Below are positions 53,201 through 61,498 of a DNA stretch of 64,000 nucleotides, one piece after another (within the stretch, counting starts at the first letter, position 1; the number at the start of each line of letters is the position of its first letter). Location: contig NC_087084.1 in the NCBI RefSeq assembly GCF_026151205.1, forward strand, positions 10,009,453 through 10,073,452, given 5' to 3'. This stretch comes from Bolinopsis microptera (taxonomy: Eukaryota > Ctenophora > Tentaculata > Lobata > Bolinopsidae). Under the pieces are notes generated by a model that was not told the DNA's origin, did not search any database, and worked only from the letters and a program-made list of their open reading frames with translations. Position numbers and translations under genes: made by a program.

Positions 53201-56200
53201 TATAGTTAGCTAGTTCATTAGTTAGTTAGTTAGTTAGTTAGTTACTAGCAGTTACCGGAGAACTACAGACACTGGTGGGGAAGTGCACAGCGATTAACAA
53301 ATTAGGTTCGAGCATTGGCCGGTTAAAACCTGGAATATCTGTCCAGTGTCAGAACAAATACGGTCCAGAGCCTCACCAGATCTTATAAATATAATATCCT
53401 TTGTAAAATCTGCACTGAGCAGCACTAGATCGGTGTTGATCTAGGCCTACATTAGTGAGATTAAGAAATGGAAAAAGAAGTAACCTGCTTATGAAACAAT
53501 GGAATTCAAATATAATGTTGTTATTCAACTGAAAGTAAAAACCCTGTTGTTTTTCCGTAGAAGCATCTCTTTGTTCCATGTTTTACCCCAGTTTGCAACT
53601 CCAATGGTGTATATCTTGGATGTTAGGATAGATCTTCCAATGATGTCTCCCACCAACTTCGTGACTCCCTGTTGTTAATACATTGTTATACATTGTTATA
53701 CATTGTTATACATTGTTATACATTGTTATACATTGTTATACATTGTTATACATTGTTATACATTGTTATACATTGTTATACATTGTTCTATTGTTATACA
53801 TTGTTATACATTGTTATAGCTGAAGACGATTTACGCATGTATTTTGAAAGCTCCTGCTAGATACAGATTCTTATTGAGGAGAATCTGTACACTATTCCAA
53901 TGAACACTAATAACGACTTTGATTCCTGAGTTGGATAACTATTTGAATAATGTTCAATAAAGTCTAAAATATAATCGTTGCAACATTACGTAAACTGATA
54001 GTTGAATAATATCCGGTTGGAAGAGACAAGGACAAATGAAACAGGAAGTTAGGAATGTAGGCAAATTTTCGGCGTCAACGCCATCTTCAGGCTCAAATTA
54101 TTTGTTATATAATATAAGTAGTGTTGAAAGTATTAAAAATTACGTAAACTTGCTGCTTACTACAAAGTAAAATAAAAACTGCCACTGATATTAGCCTGGT
54201 TCATACCTCGTCCTGTCCACTGGTGATAATCCAACCATTAGTAGACTTAGCAGCATTGAGGAGCCCGTGTTGGAAGTGTAAGCACACATCATGAGGGGCG
54301 TGGAAACTCTTGTTTCCTCCTATCACTGATATCAACAATCCTGTGGGAAGAAGTGTTACCTCCTATCACTGATACCAACAATCCTGTGGGAAGAAGTGTT
54401 ACCTCCTATCACTGATACCAACAATCCTGTGGGAAGAGCGGTTACATCAATTTTGAACTTGTTTTCGTCCAGGGTGGAGTTGTTATGCTCTAACTCCCAC
54501 CAAAAGTGGAATCTGCCAACTGCCAAGTTTACTGCAGTTTTGCATTTAGCTTGCAGATATAAGTTTTATCTAGATTTAACAGATCCATCTTAAAAGTTAA
54601 TTAGATTATCTTGTGTGCAAGAATATAAAAAGGTCGCCCGCCTGGCTGCTCTGTAACTATGTTGTTATCCAAATATATTACTTTAAATTCCCGCCCTACC
54701 TGGCTGCTTACACTTTTACACCCCCAGAACTCTTCAAATTCCCGGCCTACCTGGCTGCTTACACCCCCAGAACTCTCTAAATTTCCGGCTTACCTGGCTG
54801 CTTACACCTCCAGAACACTTTAAATTCCCGGCCTACCTGGCTGCTTACAACCCCAGAACTCTCTAAATTCCCGGCCTACCTGGCTGCTTACACCCCCAGA
54901 ACACTTTAAATTCCCGGCCTACCTGGCTGCTTACAACCCCAGAACTCTCTAAATTTCCGGCTTACCTGGCTGCTTACACCCCCAGAACACTTTAAATTCC
55001 CGGCCTACCTGGCTGCTTACACCCCCAGAACTCTCTAAGAAGCTTTTCCATCCTTTGTATATTCTTTCTGTCACCGTAGTCGCTGGCTACCCGGATATAC
55101 TGAAATAACTCTAAATAAATAACTCTAAAATAAAATACCTATTTAATTATTTAAGAGTCTAAATCTTTCAGCACGAAATGTGTTATGAGTTGATATATAG
55201 CTGTTTTGGGTTTCTTAGATAGTAACAGAAGCTGTGTTGGGCTTCTTGGATATTACCAGAATTTGTTCCGAGCTTCTGCTCGGACAGTGCCACAAAATTT
55301 AAATCCCAACAAAAGCACCTCTAAAAAAAGAGCTCACCTCCGGCTGTATAGTAGTGTCCTCATCTAGAAAGTTGATCTTGCCGTAAGCAGAGCACTCGGT
55401 CAGGGTTGTGTGAGTGGTTTTATCCCACTTCTCCGTCTCGCCGTGTATTTGGATACCCTCGCTGTGCGCAGACCTCACGTTACCACAGTGGCAGCTGAGT
55501 GGCAGAGATTGTTAGCTTTTATCTTTACAAAACTGTTTCATCCCTGGAACAAATCATTCCCATTTAGAAACACGATGAAAATCATTTTATAATCATGTGT
55601 TAACCACAAAATATTGTATTTTAGCCCCTTCTGTTATCAATCATGTGGTACCCAGTGCGTCAACTGTAAATTAAATTATGGTATTGGTTTGAAGACTTTA
55701 CCCCCGAACCAATTAAACCGAACTCCCTGTCTTATTCTAGCTGGTACCTGGATATTACTACACAAGATACAGACTATGCTAACTAGCTTACTGGAAACAA
55801 ATTGACTTTCAGCGTCGTTTACCAGAAGAAACAGGTTGAGACTCAGCGTCGTTTACCAGGAGAAACAGGTTGAGACTGTCTCTCTCCCAGTAAGTAATAA
55901 GTATGACTTATAGTAGTTCTTACTTAACACTACTTTTATATAATAAACACTTACGCTCGCGGCCTTGCGAGATTTATGACTCATAGCAGTATATTGTGGT
56001 TATATTAAAGCCTTAAAGGGCACAAGCATGCACACTTCAGAAAACCACAAATATACTCAGTGTGAAACGTGAGCCTGTTTTATAATAACTTAATAAGGTG
56101 TTGTATGTGAGCCTGTTTTATAATAACTTAATAAGGTGTTGTATGTGAGCCTGTTTTATAATAACTTAATAAGGTGTTGTATGTGAGCCTGTTTTATAAT

Positions 56201-59200
56201 AACTTAATAAGGTGTTGTATGTGGACGGCTTTTGAAAGTGATGATATTTGGTGCTCTGCCACTGAACCGCAACATTCAACACTTCTTAAAACCCGGCACT
56301 ATCCATAAAGTGATGAAATTTGTGAAGCCTGACACAGCTTCCTGGGATTAAACATGAATCACATGTTCTTTGATTCTCATTCAGCACGTTGCAACAAAAT
56401 GAAAACCTCGTTTAGTAATTCTATTGCACAACAGAAATGAAGCCATGTAACTGTAGCAGTCTATGTGTTACAATGAGACGGCTTTTGTAGGCAAAGAGAA
56501 ACATGAAAGAATTTGTGTTGTGCAAAGAGCCCGGGCGTACTTCTACTATACAGATGTTTTAAGGTTCTTGTAGCACAAAAATGACACTTTAATATTTATT
56601 ATTAACGGCTACTCTGTACTATTTCCAAGTTGACGACCATGGTTCGATCCGAGTATCAGGAGTCTACACGATCAGATGCAACAAGGCCAGTATACCAAGT
56701 TGAGGGTAAAGTGGGTTCTACCTCAGTGTGAGCTGTATGCTGTAACAATCTACAATTGTACAAAAGAGGGTAAAGTGGGTCTTGACAGTTTCAATCGTAC
56801 AATGCCTCCAGCGGATTTCAGCAATTATTTCAAACGGTTTTTGAAAATAGATTACTGGGGACGGTTTTGAAAATAGATTACTGGGGACGGTTTTGAAAAT
56901 AGGTTACTGGGGACGGTTTGAAAATAGATTGCTGGGGACGGTTTATAGATTACTGGGGACTGTTTGACAATATATTACTGAGGACGGTTTTGAAAATAGG
57001 TTGCTGGGGACGGTTTGCAAATAGATTACTGGGGACGGTTTGAAAATAAATCACTGTGGACGGTTTATAGATTACTGGGGACTGTTTGAAAACAGATTGC
57101 TGGGGCGGTTTGCAAATAGATTACTGGAGACGGTTTATAGATTACTGGAGACGGTTTTGAAAATAAATTACTGGGGACGGTTTGAAAATAGATTGCGGGG
57201 GACCGTTTTGAAAATAGATCACTGGGACGGTTTATAGATTACTGGGGACGGTTTATAGATTACTGGGGACGGTTTGAAAATAGATTACTGGGAACGGTTT
57301 TGAAAATAGATTGCTGGGGACGGTTTTAAAATAGATTACTGGGGACGGTTTTGAAAATAGATTACTGGGGACGGGTTGAAAATTGATTGCTGGGGACGGT
57401 TTTGAAAATAGATTACTGGGGACGGGTTGAAAATTGATTGCTGGTGACGGTTTTGAAAATAGATTACTGGGGACGGTTTGAAAATAGATTACTGGGAACA
57501 GTTTATAGATTACTGAGGACGGTAAGTAGTGTGATCATCATTACTTCAGCAGCATACCCTACAAGCAGAATGATGACATGATTTCCAAACCTTCTGAAGA
57601 AATTAAGTAGTAGATCATTGTCAGGATGTACCGAAACCTCTCCCTAAAATATCAAGATAACAAAATAACAAGTAGAAACACCCTTACATTGGTTCCAGTT
57701 CCCCGTCCATCTTCTTTATGAAGACGCAGCATTCCCGCACTTTTATCTCCTTCTTTATCCATTGCTCAAATGCTGTGTATGAGAACTGAAAGAGAAGCGT
57801 TTTATTTTCAGATAAAAATATGGTTATTAGTTATTTGTTATTTGTTATTTGTTATTTATGTCTTTCAGTTGGTTTAATTGTTCACTAAAAACGTTAAAAA
57901 TTACTGGAGAGCCCCCAGAAAATTGGGGTTCAATTGGGATGCTAAATATGGTTTTGAATTTTTTATTAATGCGATATAAATTTTAAGCGGTGCAGTATTT
58001 GAATTCTGAAGTGAACGGATAGTCCTTCAAAATTAGCTCCCACTGATTTGTTCCTAGCCCTGGATAAAGTACTGCAATACCGTGAGTCACGATAATAGTG
58101 ACACTTTAAAGTGTCACTTATTATTTCAAACCCTTGAAATATCTTGATAGGACTTATTTCAAAAGGTCTTGCTCTGGTGACCTGTAAGGTCACCAGAACA
58201 TATTTTAACCAAAATTAGGTGCCTATCTTTTCATTTTCACCAAGTGAAACCTTACCGTGGAATTGCCCTTTAAAAGCTTTAAACTCATTTCAATCCCTTG
58301 AAATATCTTGCTAGGACTTATTCCAAAAGGTCCTGCTCTGGTGGGTGATAGCATCACGACGTATACTACAGATCACTTGATCTATATCAATAGAGTCAAC
58401 ACCAATAGGACCTTCTAGAAGGTCACAACTTAACAAAACTAAAAACTTCGTTTAGACCATTAGTCTGTGTTATTTACTCTTACACTATTTATCTTATCGT
58501 GATTGACCCAATTTAGATAACGTTTTTCTTTAATTGCTTTAATTATAAATCAATTGCTTTAATTAATTGATTAAATTGTAGTTTTAACAATACAGTCAAA
58601 TCAATTACAGGATAGCTCTTATCTACAAATTCTAATGATACGGATTAAGTTAAACAAGCTAGATATAGATTAATTTCTGCACGTGTCATACGTCATAGCC
58701 TCCTGCAAATATACATTCTCACATTTTTAGTACAATTATTATCCTATTGTTGCTCATCAGTTAGGATTTTTAAATTGTTTTGCTAGCGCAAAAACCAGGA
58801 TCGGAGATGTAAGTGTATCGTTTATGCGTATCAATTAGCCGATAAATAGCAAGTGGTGGAGTAATGTTTGTGTTCAATTTTCAGAATTCTTTACTCTGTA
58901 ATCTAAAATACCCTATCATTAATAATTTACTACTAATAAAATGCTTTAGCTTGATAATTAAGGTTTGAACGATAAAAATTTAAAAGATAAAAAGCAGTAT
59001 ACCACATTAAATTATAAACTATAAAGTAGATCTGAGCGAATAAGGTTATATTAATAGATCTGAAGAGATCACACGCTGTCTGTGTCAGATAAATATCATT
59101 CATCTCCCCACTAGTTTCACAAGTAGTCCGCGGACAGTTGCACGGACTAGTCCGCGGACAGTTGCACGGACCAGTCCGCGGACTAGGTCGGGATACTGCC

Positions 59201-59289
59201 CTCCACTATAGATATATTACTTTCCCGTTACTTAATTTTACCTCAGTCCCCTTGTCAAATAAGGGCGAATAACCAACTTTGCTCGCCAT
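28919..59289 (-). CDS. TRPM2-like cation channel with NUDT9-H domain (complete gene, 40 exon positions)
   Basis: I traced coding exons from ATG at 59287-59289 ([16 protein letters not shown]) to TGA at 28919-28921. Every acceptor/donor pair keeps the reading phase; total 4704 nt, 1567 aa, close to human TRPM2. Exons: 59242-59289, 57688-57785, 55338-55494, 55009-55099, 54207-54340, 53587-53668, 53256-53329, 53092-53188, 52577-52762, 51642-51714, 49966-50113, 44918-45094, 44400-44585, 43831-43944, 43485-43598, 42613-42695, 42293-42387, 41997-42130, 41646-41753, 41341-41528, 40651-40771, 40258-40407, 39277-39338, 38672-38828 or 38154-38310, 37850-38006, 37509-37597, 37190-37319, 36805-36969, 36443-36575, 36205-36228, 35132-35249, 32088-32240, 31121-31192, 30920-30987, 30625-30714, 30375-30461, 29912-30041, 29566-29709, 29313-29420, 28919-29077. 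Family role: a Ca-permeable cation channel gated by ADP-ribose and Ca. Exons 7 (53256) and 16 (42613) rest mainly on phase and position and are the least certain. Confidence 0.93.
30042..30262 (-). repeat. Acceptor-containing minisatellite at TRPM2 exon 37
   Basis: Unit about 39 bp (TCACCAGTCACCATGGTAAC CACAATTCCCCCAGATACC on the gene strand, split here). It includes the exon's own polypyrimidine tract and AG. The real junction CCCCCAG/ATACAAAG is followed upstream by five further copies of CAATTCCCCCAG/ATAC. The array stays open ([13 protein letters not shown]...), so use of a distal acceptor would add a repeat peptide. Confidence 0.88.
32041..32100 (-). repeat. Duplicated donor at TRPM2 exon 32
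   Basis: A 30-bp unit spanning AAGGAG/GTAGGGAGTGTTGCTGG is repeated once downstream as AAGGAG/GTATGGAGTGTTGCTGG. Confidence 0.8.
32636..32655 (+). promoter_or_regulatory. CArG-type motif in TRPM2 intron, copy 1
   Basis: CACATGGTGCCCATATAAGG contains CCATATAAGG, a perfect CC(A/T)6GG box or, alternatively, a TATA-like element. Two near-identical copies occur at 33084-33103 and 35916-35936. Confidence 0.4.
33084..33103 (+). promoter_or_regulatory. E-box plus CArG-type motif, copy 2
   Basis: CACGTGATGCCCATATAAGG joins a CACGTG E-box with CCATATAAGG. About 90 bp downstream begins a hairpin-forming segment (33190-33263). Confidence 0.4.
33190..33285 (+). ncRNA. Candidate structured RNA (low confidence)
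   Basis: Arms CGATTTG..AAGTG (33190-33204) and CACTTCAAATCG (33252-33263) enclose an inner stem GCAAGAA/TTCTTGC. They are followed by GGTTTTTTGGAAG, which resembles an Sm-binding site, and a TATA-like element lies ~90 bp upstream. I could not match it to U1, U2, U4-U7, U11 or U12. It may simply be part of a foldback transposon. Confidence 0.2.
33486..33990 (+). mobile_element. 5'-truncated LINE with poly(A) tail, nested in the TIR element
   Basis: The frame 33487-33762 reads [18 protein letters not shown], then [20 protein letters not shown] and ends TGVT-stop. LTGHC..N.HL and C..C...E...H.L..CP are the conserved C-terminus of Jockey/CR1/RTE-type reverse transcriptases. A 3' UTR of about 210 bp and an A-run (33974-33989) follow. 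The element differs from the two LINE families above by its poly(A) end. Confidence 0.85.
34117..34395 (+). CDS. FLYWCH-type zinc finger protein fragment (transposon-borne)
   Basis: 92 aa. [18 protein letters not shown], then [20 protein letters not shown] and a terminal STKTHNH fit the FLYWCH pattern: aromatic strand, WRC, C, then HNH, giving C2H2 zinc ligands. The domain binds DNA or protein in transposon-derived factors. The ORF lies within TIRs and inside a TRPM2 intron on the opposite strand. It is short and lacks any transposase domain. Confidence 0.7.
   Translation: MKDNSILTFYQHAYLLLVGQDLNSYSNGYIYFRRKDKDSTLTSAWRCCKHKLPTKCPCMCYLSLSDTSLRSSTKTHNHQLTRLSPTSCPWPE
35916..35936 (+). promoter_or_regulatory. 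E-box plus CArG-type motif, copy 3
   Basis: GCACGTGATGCCCATATAAGG, the same 20-mer as copy 2, embedded in a local duplication of TTACAACCAAGGCTG.AGCTGG. Confidence 0.4.
36205..36228 (-). CDS. TRPM2 microexon (24 nt)
   Basis: Eight codons (reading NESTGTDSS across the junctions) between acceptor TTTTTAG and donor GTAAGTAT, phase 2-2. Skipping it keeps the frame. Ser/Thr-rich, placed between the TRP helix and the coiled coil. The perfect donor and phase fit support it as real; it is a natural candidate for regulated inclusion. Confidence 0.75.
36566..36652 (-). repeat. Duplicated acceptor at TRPM2 exon 29
   Basis: A 42-bp unit with the junction CTCTCTTTCAG/TTTCTAGTATG occurs twice in tandem (36566-36608 and 36609-36650), with one substitution in the central part. 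Confidence 0.88.
36805..41753 (-). CDS. TRPM2 transmembrane channel core and TRP helix (exons 19-28)
   Basis: S1 region [21 protein letters not shown]2 [21 protein letters not shown]3 [20 protein letters not shown] (exon 40258-40407); a 62-nt exon for the S3-S4 loop; S4-linker-S5 in alternative exons; a pore exon with [20 protein letters not shown]6 [21 protein letters not shown]; and the TRP helix region [16 protein letters not shown]. The selectivity filter reads FGEI, with Glu where human TRPM2 has Gln. Acidic residues at this place favour divalent cations in other TRPM channels, so Ca/Mg permeation is inferred to be strong. Exon 26 (37509-37597) supplies a Cys-containing extracellular pore loop with two Cys (GHCRAW, SECTAK), matching the conserved outer-pore disulfide position. 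Confidence 0.92.
38154..38310 (-). CDS. TRPM2 alternative exon 24b (S4, S4-S5 linker, S5)
   Basis: Acceptor CGTCAG, donor GTAATTAT, 157 nt, the same phases as exon 24a. It encodes [20 protein letters not shown], then [12 protein letters not shown] and [12 protein letters not shown]. By my ungapped alignment 22 of 52 residues are identical to exon 24a, concentrated in LLSA, GPK, KM and the S5 core. Since 157 is not a multiple of 3, including both or neither breaks the frame, so the copies should be used one at a time. Confidence 0.9.
38552..38637. mobile_element. GC-rich foldback element in the intron between alternative exons 24a and 24b
   Basis: Arms ACTGGCCGCGCCGCGCATCA and its inverted copy surround about 40 bp. 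The arm composition (CGCGCC) stands out in AT-rich DNA. No target duplication recognised. It ends 35 bp from the exon 24a donor. Confidence 0.7.
38672..38828 (-). CDS. TRPM2 alternative exon 24a (S4, S4-S5 linker, S5)
   Basis: Acceptor AATTACAG, donor GTAATTGG, 157 nt, phase 2 in and 0 out. It encodes [20 protein letters not shown], then the linker [12 protein letters not shown] and S5 [16 protein letters not shown]...KM is the TRPM S4-S5 linker signature. It is the first of the two copies in transcription order. Its upstream acceptor region is tandemly repeated (38829-38975), each unit repeating a TTACAG-like acceptor. Confidence 0.88.
38829..38975 (-). repeat. 41-bp tandem repeat upstream of TRPM2 exon 24a
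   Basis: Three to four units (forward CCTGTAAGTTTAAGTTATTT...), each carrying TTACAGG on the gene strand, the same sequence as the exon 24a acceptor. The array ends in the truncated exon copy at 38970-39032. Confidence 0.85.
38970..39032 (-). pseudogene. Truncated third copy of TRPM2 exon 24
   Basis: On the minus strand ATATTGCAATATGCTGTCAGC reads [11 protein letters not shown], matching the start of exon 24a ([11 protein letters not shown]), then runs into the tandem acceptor repeats. No linker or S5 is left. It shows that the exon duplicated more than once. Confidence 0.8.
39760..40257 (-). repeat. Donor-containing minisatellite after TRPM2 exon 22 (S3)
   Basis: Units of about 65-80 bp each carry the last ~20 nt of the exon (CTACTGCTCCAGCTCCAAG) plus donor GTAAAC and intron sequence with AGTGCAACATAC motifs. 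Six copies lie downstream of the genuine donor at 40252-40257. Confidence 0.88.
40881..41210. repeat. 52-bp perfect direct repeat pair, 278 bp apart
   Basis: AGTTAGAGGCGGTCCGTGTA and the following 32 bases occur identically at 40881-40932 and 41159-41210 in TRPM2 intron 20. The 226-bp spacer has no ORF. It could be a recent segmental duplication or a very small element with direct ends. Confidence 0.85.
41997..59289 (-). CDS. TRPM2 N-terminal MHR/SLOG region (exons 1-18)
   Basis: Family landmarks in order: [12 protein letters not shown] then [11 protein letters not shown] (TRPM Cys motif), [29 protein letters not shown] and NGWIITSGQ (SLOG fold), [48 protein letters not shown], then ankyrin-like helices [11 protein letters not shown]-type, [43 protein letters not shown] and [20 protein letters not shown] just before S1. 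In the family this cytoplasmic region forms the tetramer skirt and binds ADP-ribose in the MHR1/2 cleft. The introns carry a Tc1/mariner-like element (50243-51101), a hAT-like element (45273-49815), a palindromic MITE (42941-43366) and LINE pieces. Confidence 0.92.
42941..43366. mobile_element. Palindromic Harbinger-like MITE (TAA target site)
   Basis: Ends GGGCCTGCCCTCACTACGCC and (complement) GGGTCTGCCCACACTACGCC are inverted; TAA lies on both sides (42938-42940, 43367-43369), as in PIF/Harbinger insertions. Inside are nested palindromes, e.g. ATAGAGGCACGGATT with its mirror around 43213-43250, and several GCCACATGGC/CCACATGGCG blocks, so a single strand could fold along almost its whole length. 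Confidence 0.75.
44610..44775. repeat. 9-bp minisatellite (TATAATGTA)n
   Basis: About 17 copies with two ATTATGTA variants, next to TRPM2 exon 13. Confidence 0.92.
45095..45262 (-). repeat. 29-bp acceptor-containing minisatellite at TRPM2 exon 12
   Basis: About six copies of forward TTATCTGTAAATATGAGATT..., each giving CATATTTACAG/ATAAC on the gene strand, the same as the genuine junction at 45094. The last copy is interrupted by the hAT-like insertion at 45273. Confidence 0.88.
47130..47660 (-). pseudogene. Decayed endonuclease-reverse transcriptase (RTE-like LINE) remnant
   Basis: Minus-strand frames with shifts between them: [24 protein letters not shown] (47500-47575; length limited here to the core), [15 protein letters not shown], then [20 protein letters not shown] and [16 protein letters not shown]. 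This is the familiar C-terminal region of RTE-type reverse transcriptases (YLGS...DI..R...AW; YTRML..ALN...H..N..LY; LP..S.KI..RR....GH). Several frameshifts; not functional. Confidence 0.8.
48640..48788 (+). pseudogene. Retroelement ORF1-like C-terminal fragment
   Basis: The frame [20 protein letters not shown] continues with an [21 protein letters not shown] core to a TGA at 48786-48788. The R.P.ER..R..LV.ELK..R.......IR.G.IV pattern is common at the end of cnidarian retroelement proteins. It lies within the hAT-like element. Confidence 0.45.
50243..51101. mobile_element. Tc1/mariner-like MITE (TA target site), 859 bp
   Basis: Perfect inverted ends CCTTACTCGGGAATATTATA at 50243 and 51101, flanked by TA. 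Subterminal ACCGGGATAA..TGG.GGGTTTT and CCGCCATATTTTTCCCGGTCA blocks are repeated in direct orientation at both ends. One 81-codon plus-strand ORF (50563-50808) ending in an Asn/Asp-rich tail could be a remnant of an element protein. A diverged relative lies at 63200-63390. Confidence 0.8.
51903..52268 (-). mobile_element. LINE 3' fragment (endonuclease-RT C-terminus)
   Basis: The minus-strand frame [20 protein letters not shown], then [35 protein letters not shown] and [14 protein letters not shown]-stop. RW..LGH.LR and G.RGRP...W.D...KDL are the conserved tail of RTE/CR1-like RTs. It lies in TRPM2 intron 9, in gene orientation, flanked by an AT-rich tandem array. Confidence 0.82.
52262..52572. 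repeat. AT-rich minisatellite (TATAAGTAAGTAACATGT)n
   Basis: About 15 irregular units of 18-22 bp, ending against the donor of TRPM2 exon 9 (52571-52576). Confidence 0.88.
53678..53818. repeat. 10-bp minisatellite (ATTGTTATAC)n
   Basis: Fourteen copies, one of them partial, starting 10 bp upstream (gene sense) of the TRPM2 exon 6 acceptor at 53669. Confidence 0.93.
54355..54445 (-). repeat. 43-bp acceptor-containing repeat at TRPM2 exon 5
   Basis: Two extra copies of the exon 5 start with its acceptor (CTTCCCACAG/GATTGTTGGTATCAGTG) lie upstream of the real one at 54340. Confidence 0.88.
54640..55030 (-). repeat. 43-bp donor-containing minisatellite after TRPM2 exon 4
   Basis: Each unit carries the exon 4 end and donor (GTAAGCAGCCAG/GTAGGCCGG) plus GGGAATTTAGAGAGTTCTG. 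The genuine donor is the most upstream (55003-55008); at least seven further copies follow. Variants carry GTAAGCC in place of GTAGGCC, a stronger donor. Confidence 0.88.
56072..56222. repeat. 38-bp tandem repeat in TRPM2 intron 2
   Basis: Four almost identical copies of GTGAGCCTGTTTTATAATAA...TAAGGTGTTGTAT. Confidence 0.92.
56830..57530. repeat. ~26-bp minisatellite (GATTACTGGGGACGGTTTTGAAAATA)n, 700 bp
   Basis: About 27 irregular units with variants lacking the GAAAATA part, in TRPM2 intron 2. Reads as GNYWGRF-like peptides in one frame but is not a credible exon. Confidence 0.93.
58125..58355. repeat. Diverged direct repeat pair
   Basis: CCCTTGAAATATCTTG.TAGGA followed by CTTATT.CAAAAGGTC.TGCTC occurs at about 58130 and 58295, in TRPM2 intron 1. 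Confidence 0.7.
59126..59186. promoter_or_regulatory. Repeated palindrome AGTCCGCGGACT in TRPM2 intron 1
   Basis: Three copies of the palindrome-containing unit AGTCCGCGGACAGTTGCACG in tandem, about 55-115 bp downstream (gene sense) of coding exon 1. GC-rich symmetrical sites in AT-rich DNA near the gene start suggest a dimeric factor site, or merely a short minisatellite. Confidence 0.35.
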
Positions 59290-59436
59290 CACGTCAATCT
59301 TACAATGTTAGGAAACCGAAATAAGTTTTATCTAAAAAATTAAAGACCCTCTGATAAGGGCAAAGCGACAAATATTCGCTACCAATTCGATTAAAAAATT
59401 AAAAGTAAGAATTATAACCAACCCCACAAAACGTGT

Positions 59437-59784
59437 TTGTTGCAGCCATTAATAAAGGTGTTAAATTTTCGCCAGCATTCGGAGAATGCGAGTAATTGGG
59501 GTTATCATGGTTATTCTCCTGCATGGCTCCATGATTTGACTTGTGAAGTAAAGACTTCATGTCCAGAGTCGTTTACTTCGCACAAGAAGTATTTCTCTTT
59601 GCAGGATGCTGAACGACTTATTATATCGATAATGTGCAACAAAAATATGCAATCGGTACCATCAAAAGATAAAAGTATGAACGCTAAACAAAAAGAAATT
59701 TTAAGAATTCTGGAAGTGAATGGATTCCTTGATCCTCGTATCTCCTTTTGTAGAAATCTAAAAATGGACGATATTTCTTGCTGA
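59437..59784 (+). CDS. Orphan ORF, possible terminal exon, divergent to TRPM2
   Basis: Frame open from a plausible acceptor (TTTGTTGCAG, ending 59445) to TGA at 59784, about 110 aa, without recognised domains. It contains SWGYHGYSPAWLHDL-like aromatic sequence and a Lys-rich, helical C-terminus. It begins about 150 bp from the TRPM2 start codon on the other strand, so it could be the last exon of an upstream plus-strand gene; I saw no partner exon. Function unknown. Confidence 0.3.
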   Translation: MLQPLIKVLNFRQHSENASNWGYHGYSPAWLHDLTCEVKTSCPESFTSHKKYFSLQDAERLIISIMCNKNMQSVPSKDKSMNAKQKEILRILEVNGFLDPRISFCRNLKMDDISC

Positions 59785-61498
59785 GATATTCACACTCCTC
59801 ACACTGTTATACTTTCAGTTTACTGAACGTGACATCACGCTCAACACTGGACTGTTGTTGCTTATTTGATCTCATCATCTGGTGGTATTCTCAAACTGTG
59901 AGGAGTAGGCACTGAGGAGGAGGCACTGAGACGGGTTAATCACCTCCTCTCTGACGAGATTACTTTATTCAATCTCCCACATTGTAACGAATTTACCCAC
60001 CAATAGTTGGCAGTTCTACAACCGAACCAGCCTTTAGTACTTCATTAACACACGGGACACATACCGCTTAGCGGCTAGGAAAAGTCCGGTAATTCGTTAA
60101 AGCAGCTGTTGATGGGGTCAACACCCCTGTGGAGTGTGGCATGGACCTGCTGATCCGGGCTGGACAACATGAGGGCTCACGCTTACCAAATATTATAAAG
60201 AAACACGTCATTATCCCTTAGAGAGGGGTTTCTTGAAAACATTACAATTATATCTTAGTTTGTTTGTAACTTAAGCTTTTTAATAAAATGTGTTATCGTC
60301 TTCTGACTTGCTGGTAGAAGAGACATAACACACCGTGTTAATAACACAGTTGTTTATAATTGATATCCCGCTAGTTGGGTCTTTAAACTTGCCGCGAGGA
60401 CTTGCCAGACAATGAGTAGAGATCATTTGCGTTCCGTTTGCGTTTCAGAAGTCAGCGATCAGTTTCCCGGGTAAACGCAATAGAGATAGACCGTACGGGA
60501 CCGTATCACCTTATATTCATAACATAAACAACATTACCTAGTGCACCCTGGTATTCAGACTGTACCGTGTTATTACAGGGACTAAGGGTACTAGGGGAGA
60601 CTAAGGGAACTATGATAGACTGGGGGACTAGAGGTTGGTTAATTTAAAGCATTTAACCCATTAGTTGAGGACTGTTCTTTATAGAGGCTCACGATGAGGT
60701 GATCAACCACTTAGTAGATCACGACTTCGTTTCCGCATTTAAACTGTTAAGTTGATAAGAGATGTGGCACCGAACGAAATTTCAACGCTTAGATTGTAAA
60801 AGTATGACGTGTTTTCCTTAAAAGCTTTAGATGATCTTAGGGAGTATTATAAGAACGAAAAATACCCTGAAAAAAGCAAGTTATCCCGTTACGGTGGTCT
60901 ACAGATGCGATGAATAGCTCACTTAAGTCATAAGAATAACTAAGTCCTATAATTAAACTACAAGTAAACAGATTAAACAGCAACACTCAGCGACACTACA
61001 ATTAATGACAAATTCCAGTGCGGTGTTTGAAATAATTCCGCAATAAAATATTGCATTATACTCCCAATAATAATGGATAAGATTAGCCTCATTAGATAGT
61101 GTATTGTTATATAGTAATATTAATCATTCTTTTATTTATTAATTATTATAAGTGTTGATTAATTCTTAAGACCGAATTATTTTTATTTCTATGTACTATA
61201 TTGGATCATAAACGAAAAGTAATCAGATATTGGTAAGTGTTGAGTACCAATGATTTGACAACATGCGCAAATTGTGAACGGCCCTTAAGGTATGAGCAAT
61301 AAAGAGTAAATTACTCAAATGAGGACCGTCCATAAAAGGGCTGATAGATTAAAGATAATTTAACATATTCTGATTATTTCAGCGATACCTACATCATTTT
61401 TAGAGCCAGTTTGGACACACCCATTTTGAGACTGAACGCTGAGCTCAAGCAACTGATCTAGTCCCATCACTGTAAGACATACGCCTACTGCACACTAC
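59785..61498. other. No recognised gene
   Basis: AT-rich DNA. A short frame at about 60093-60222 (VNTPVECGMDLLIRAGQH..., 43 codons to a stop) is somewhat protein-like but has no recognisable family. No clear transposon ends were found. Confidence 0.4.

Noticed and set aside
57966-58193. 75-codon minus ORF as upstream TRPM2 exon
   Set aside because: It overlaps a repeated sequence and is not needed: the 59242-59289 exon joins exon 57688-57785 in the correct phase.
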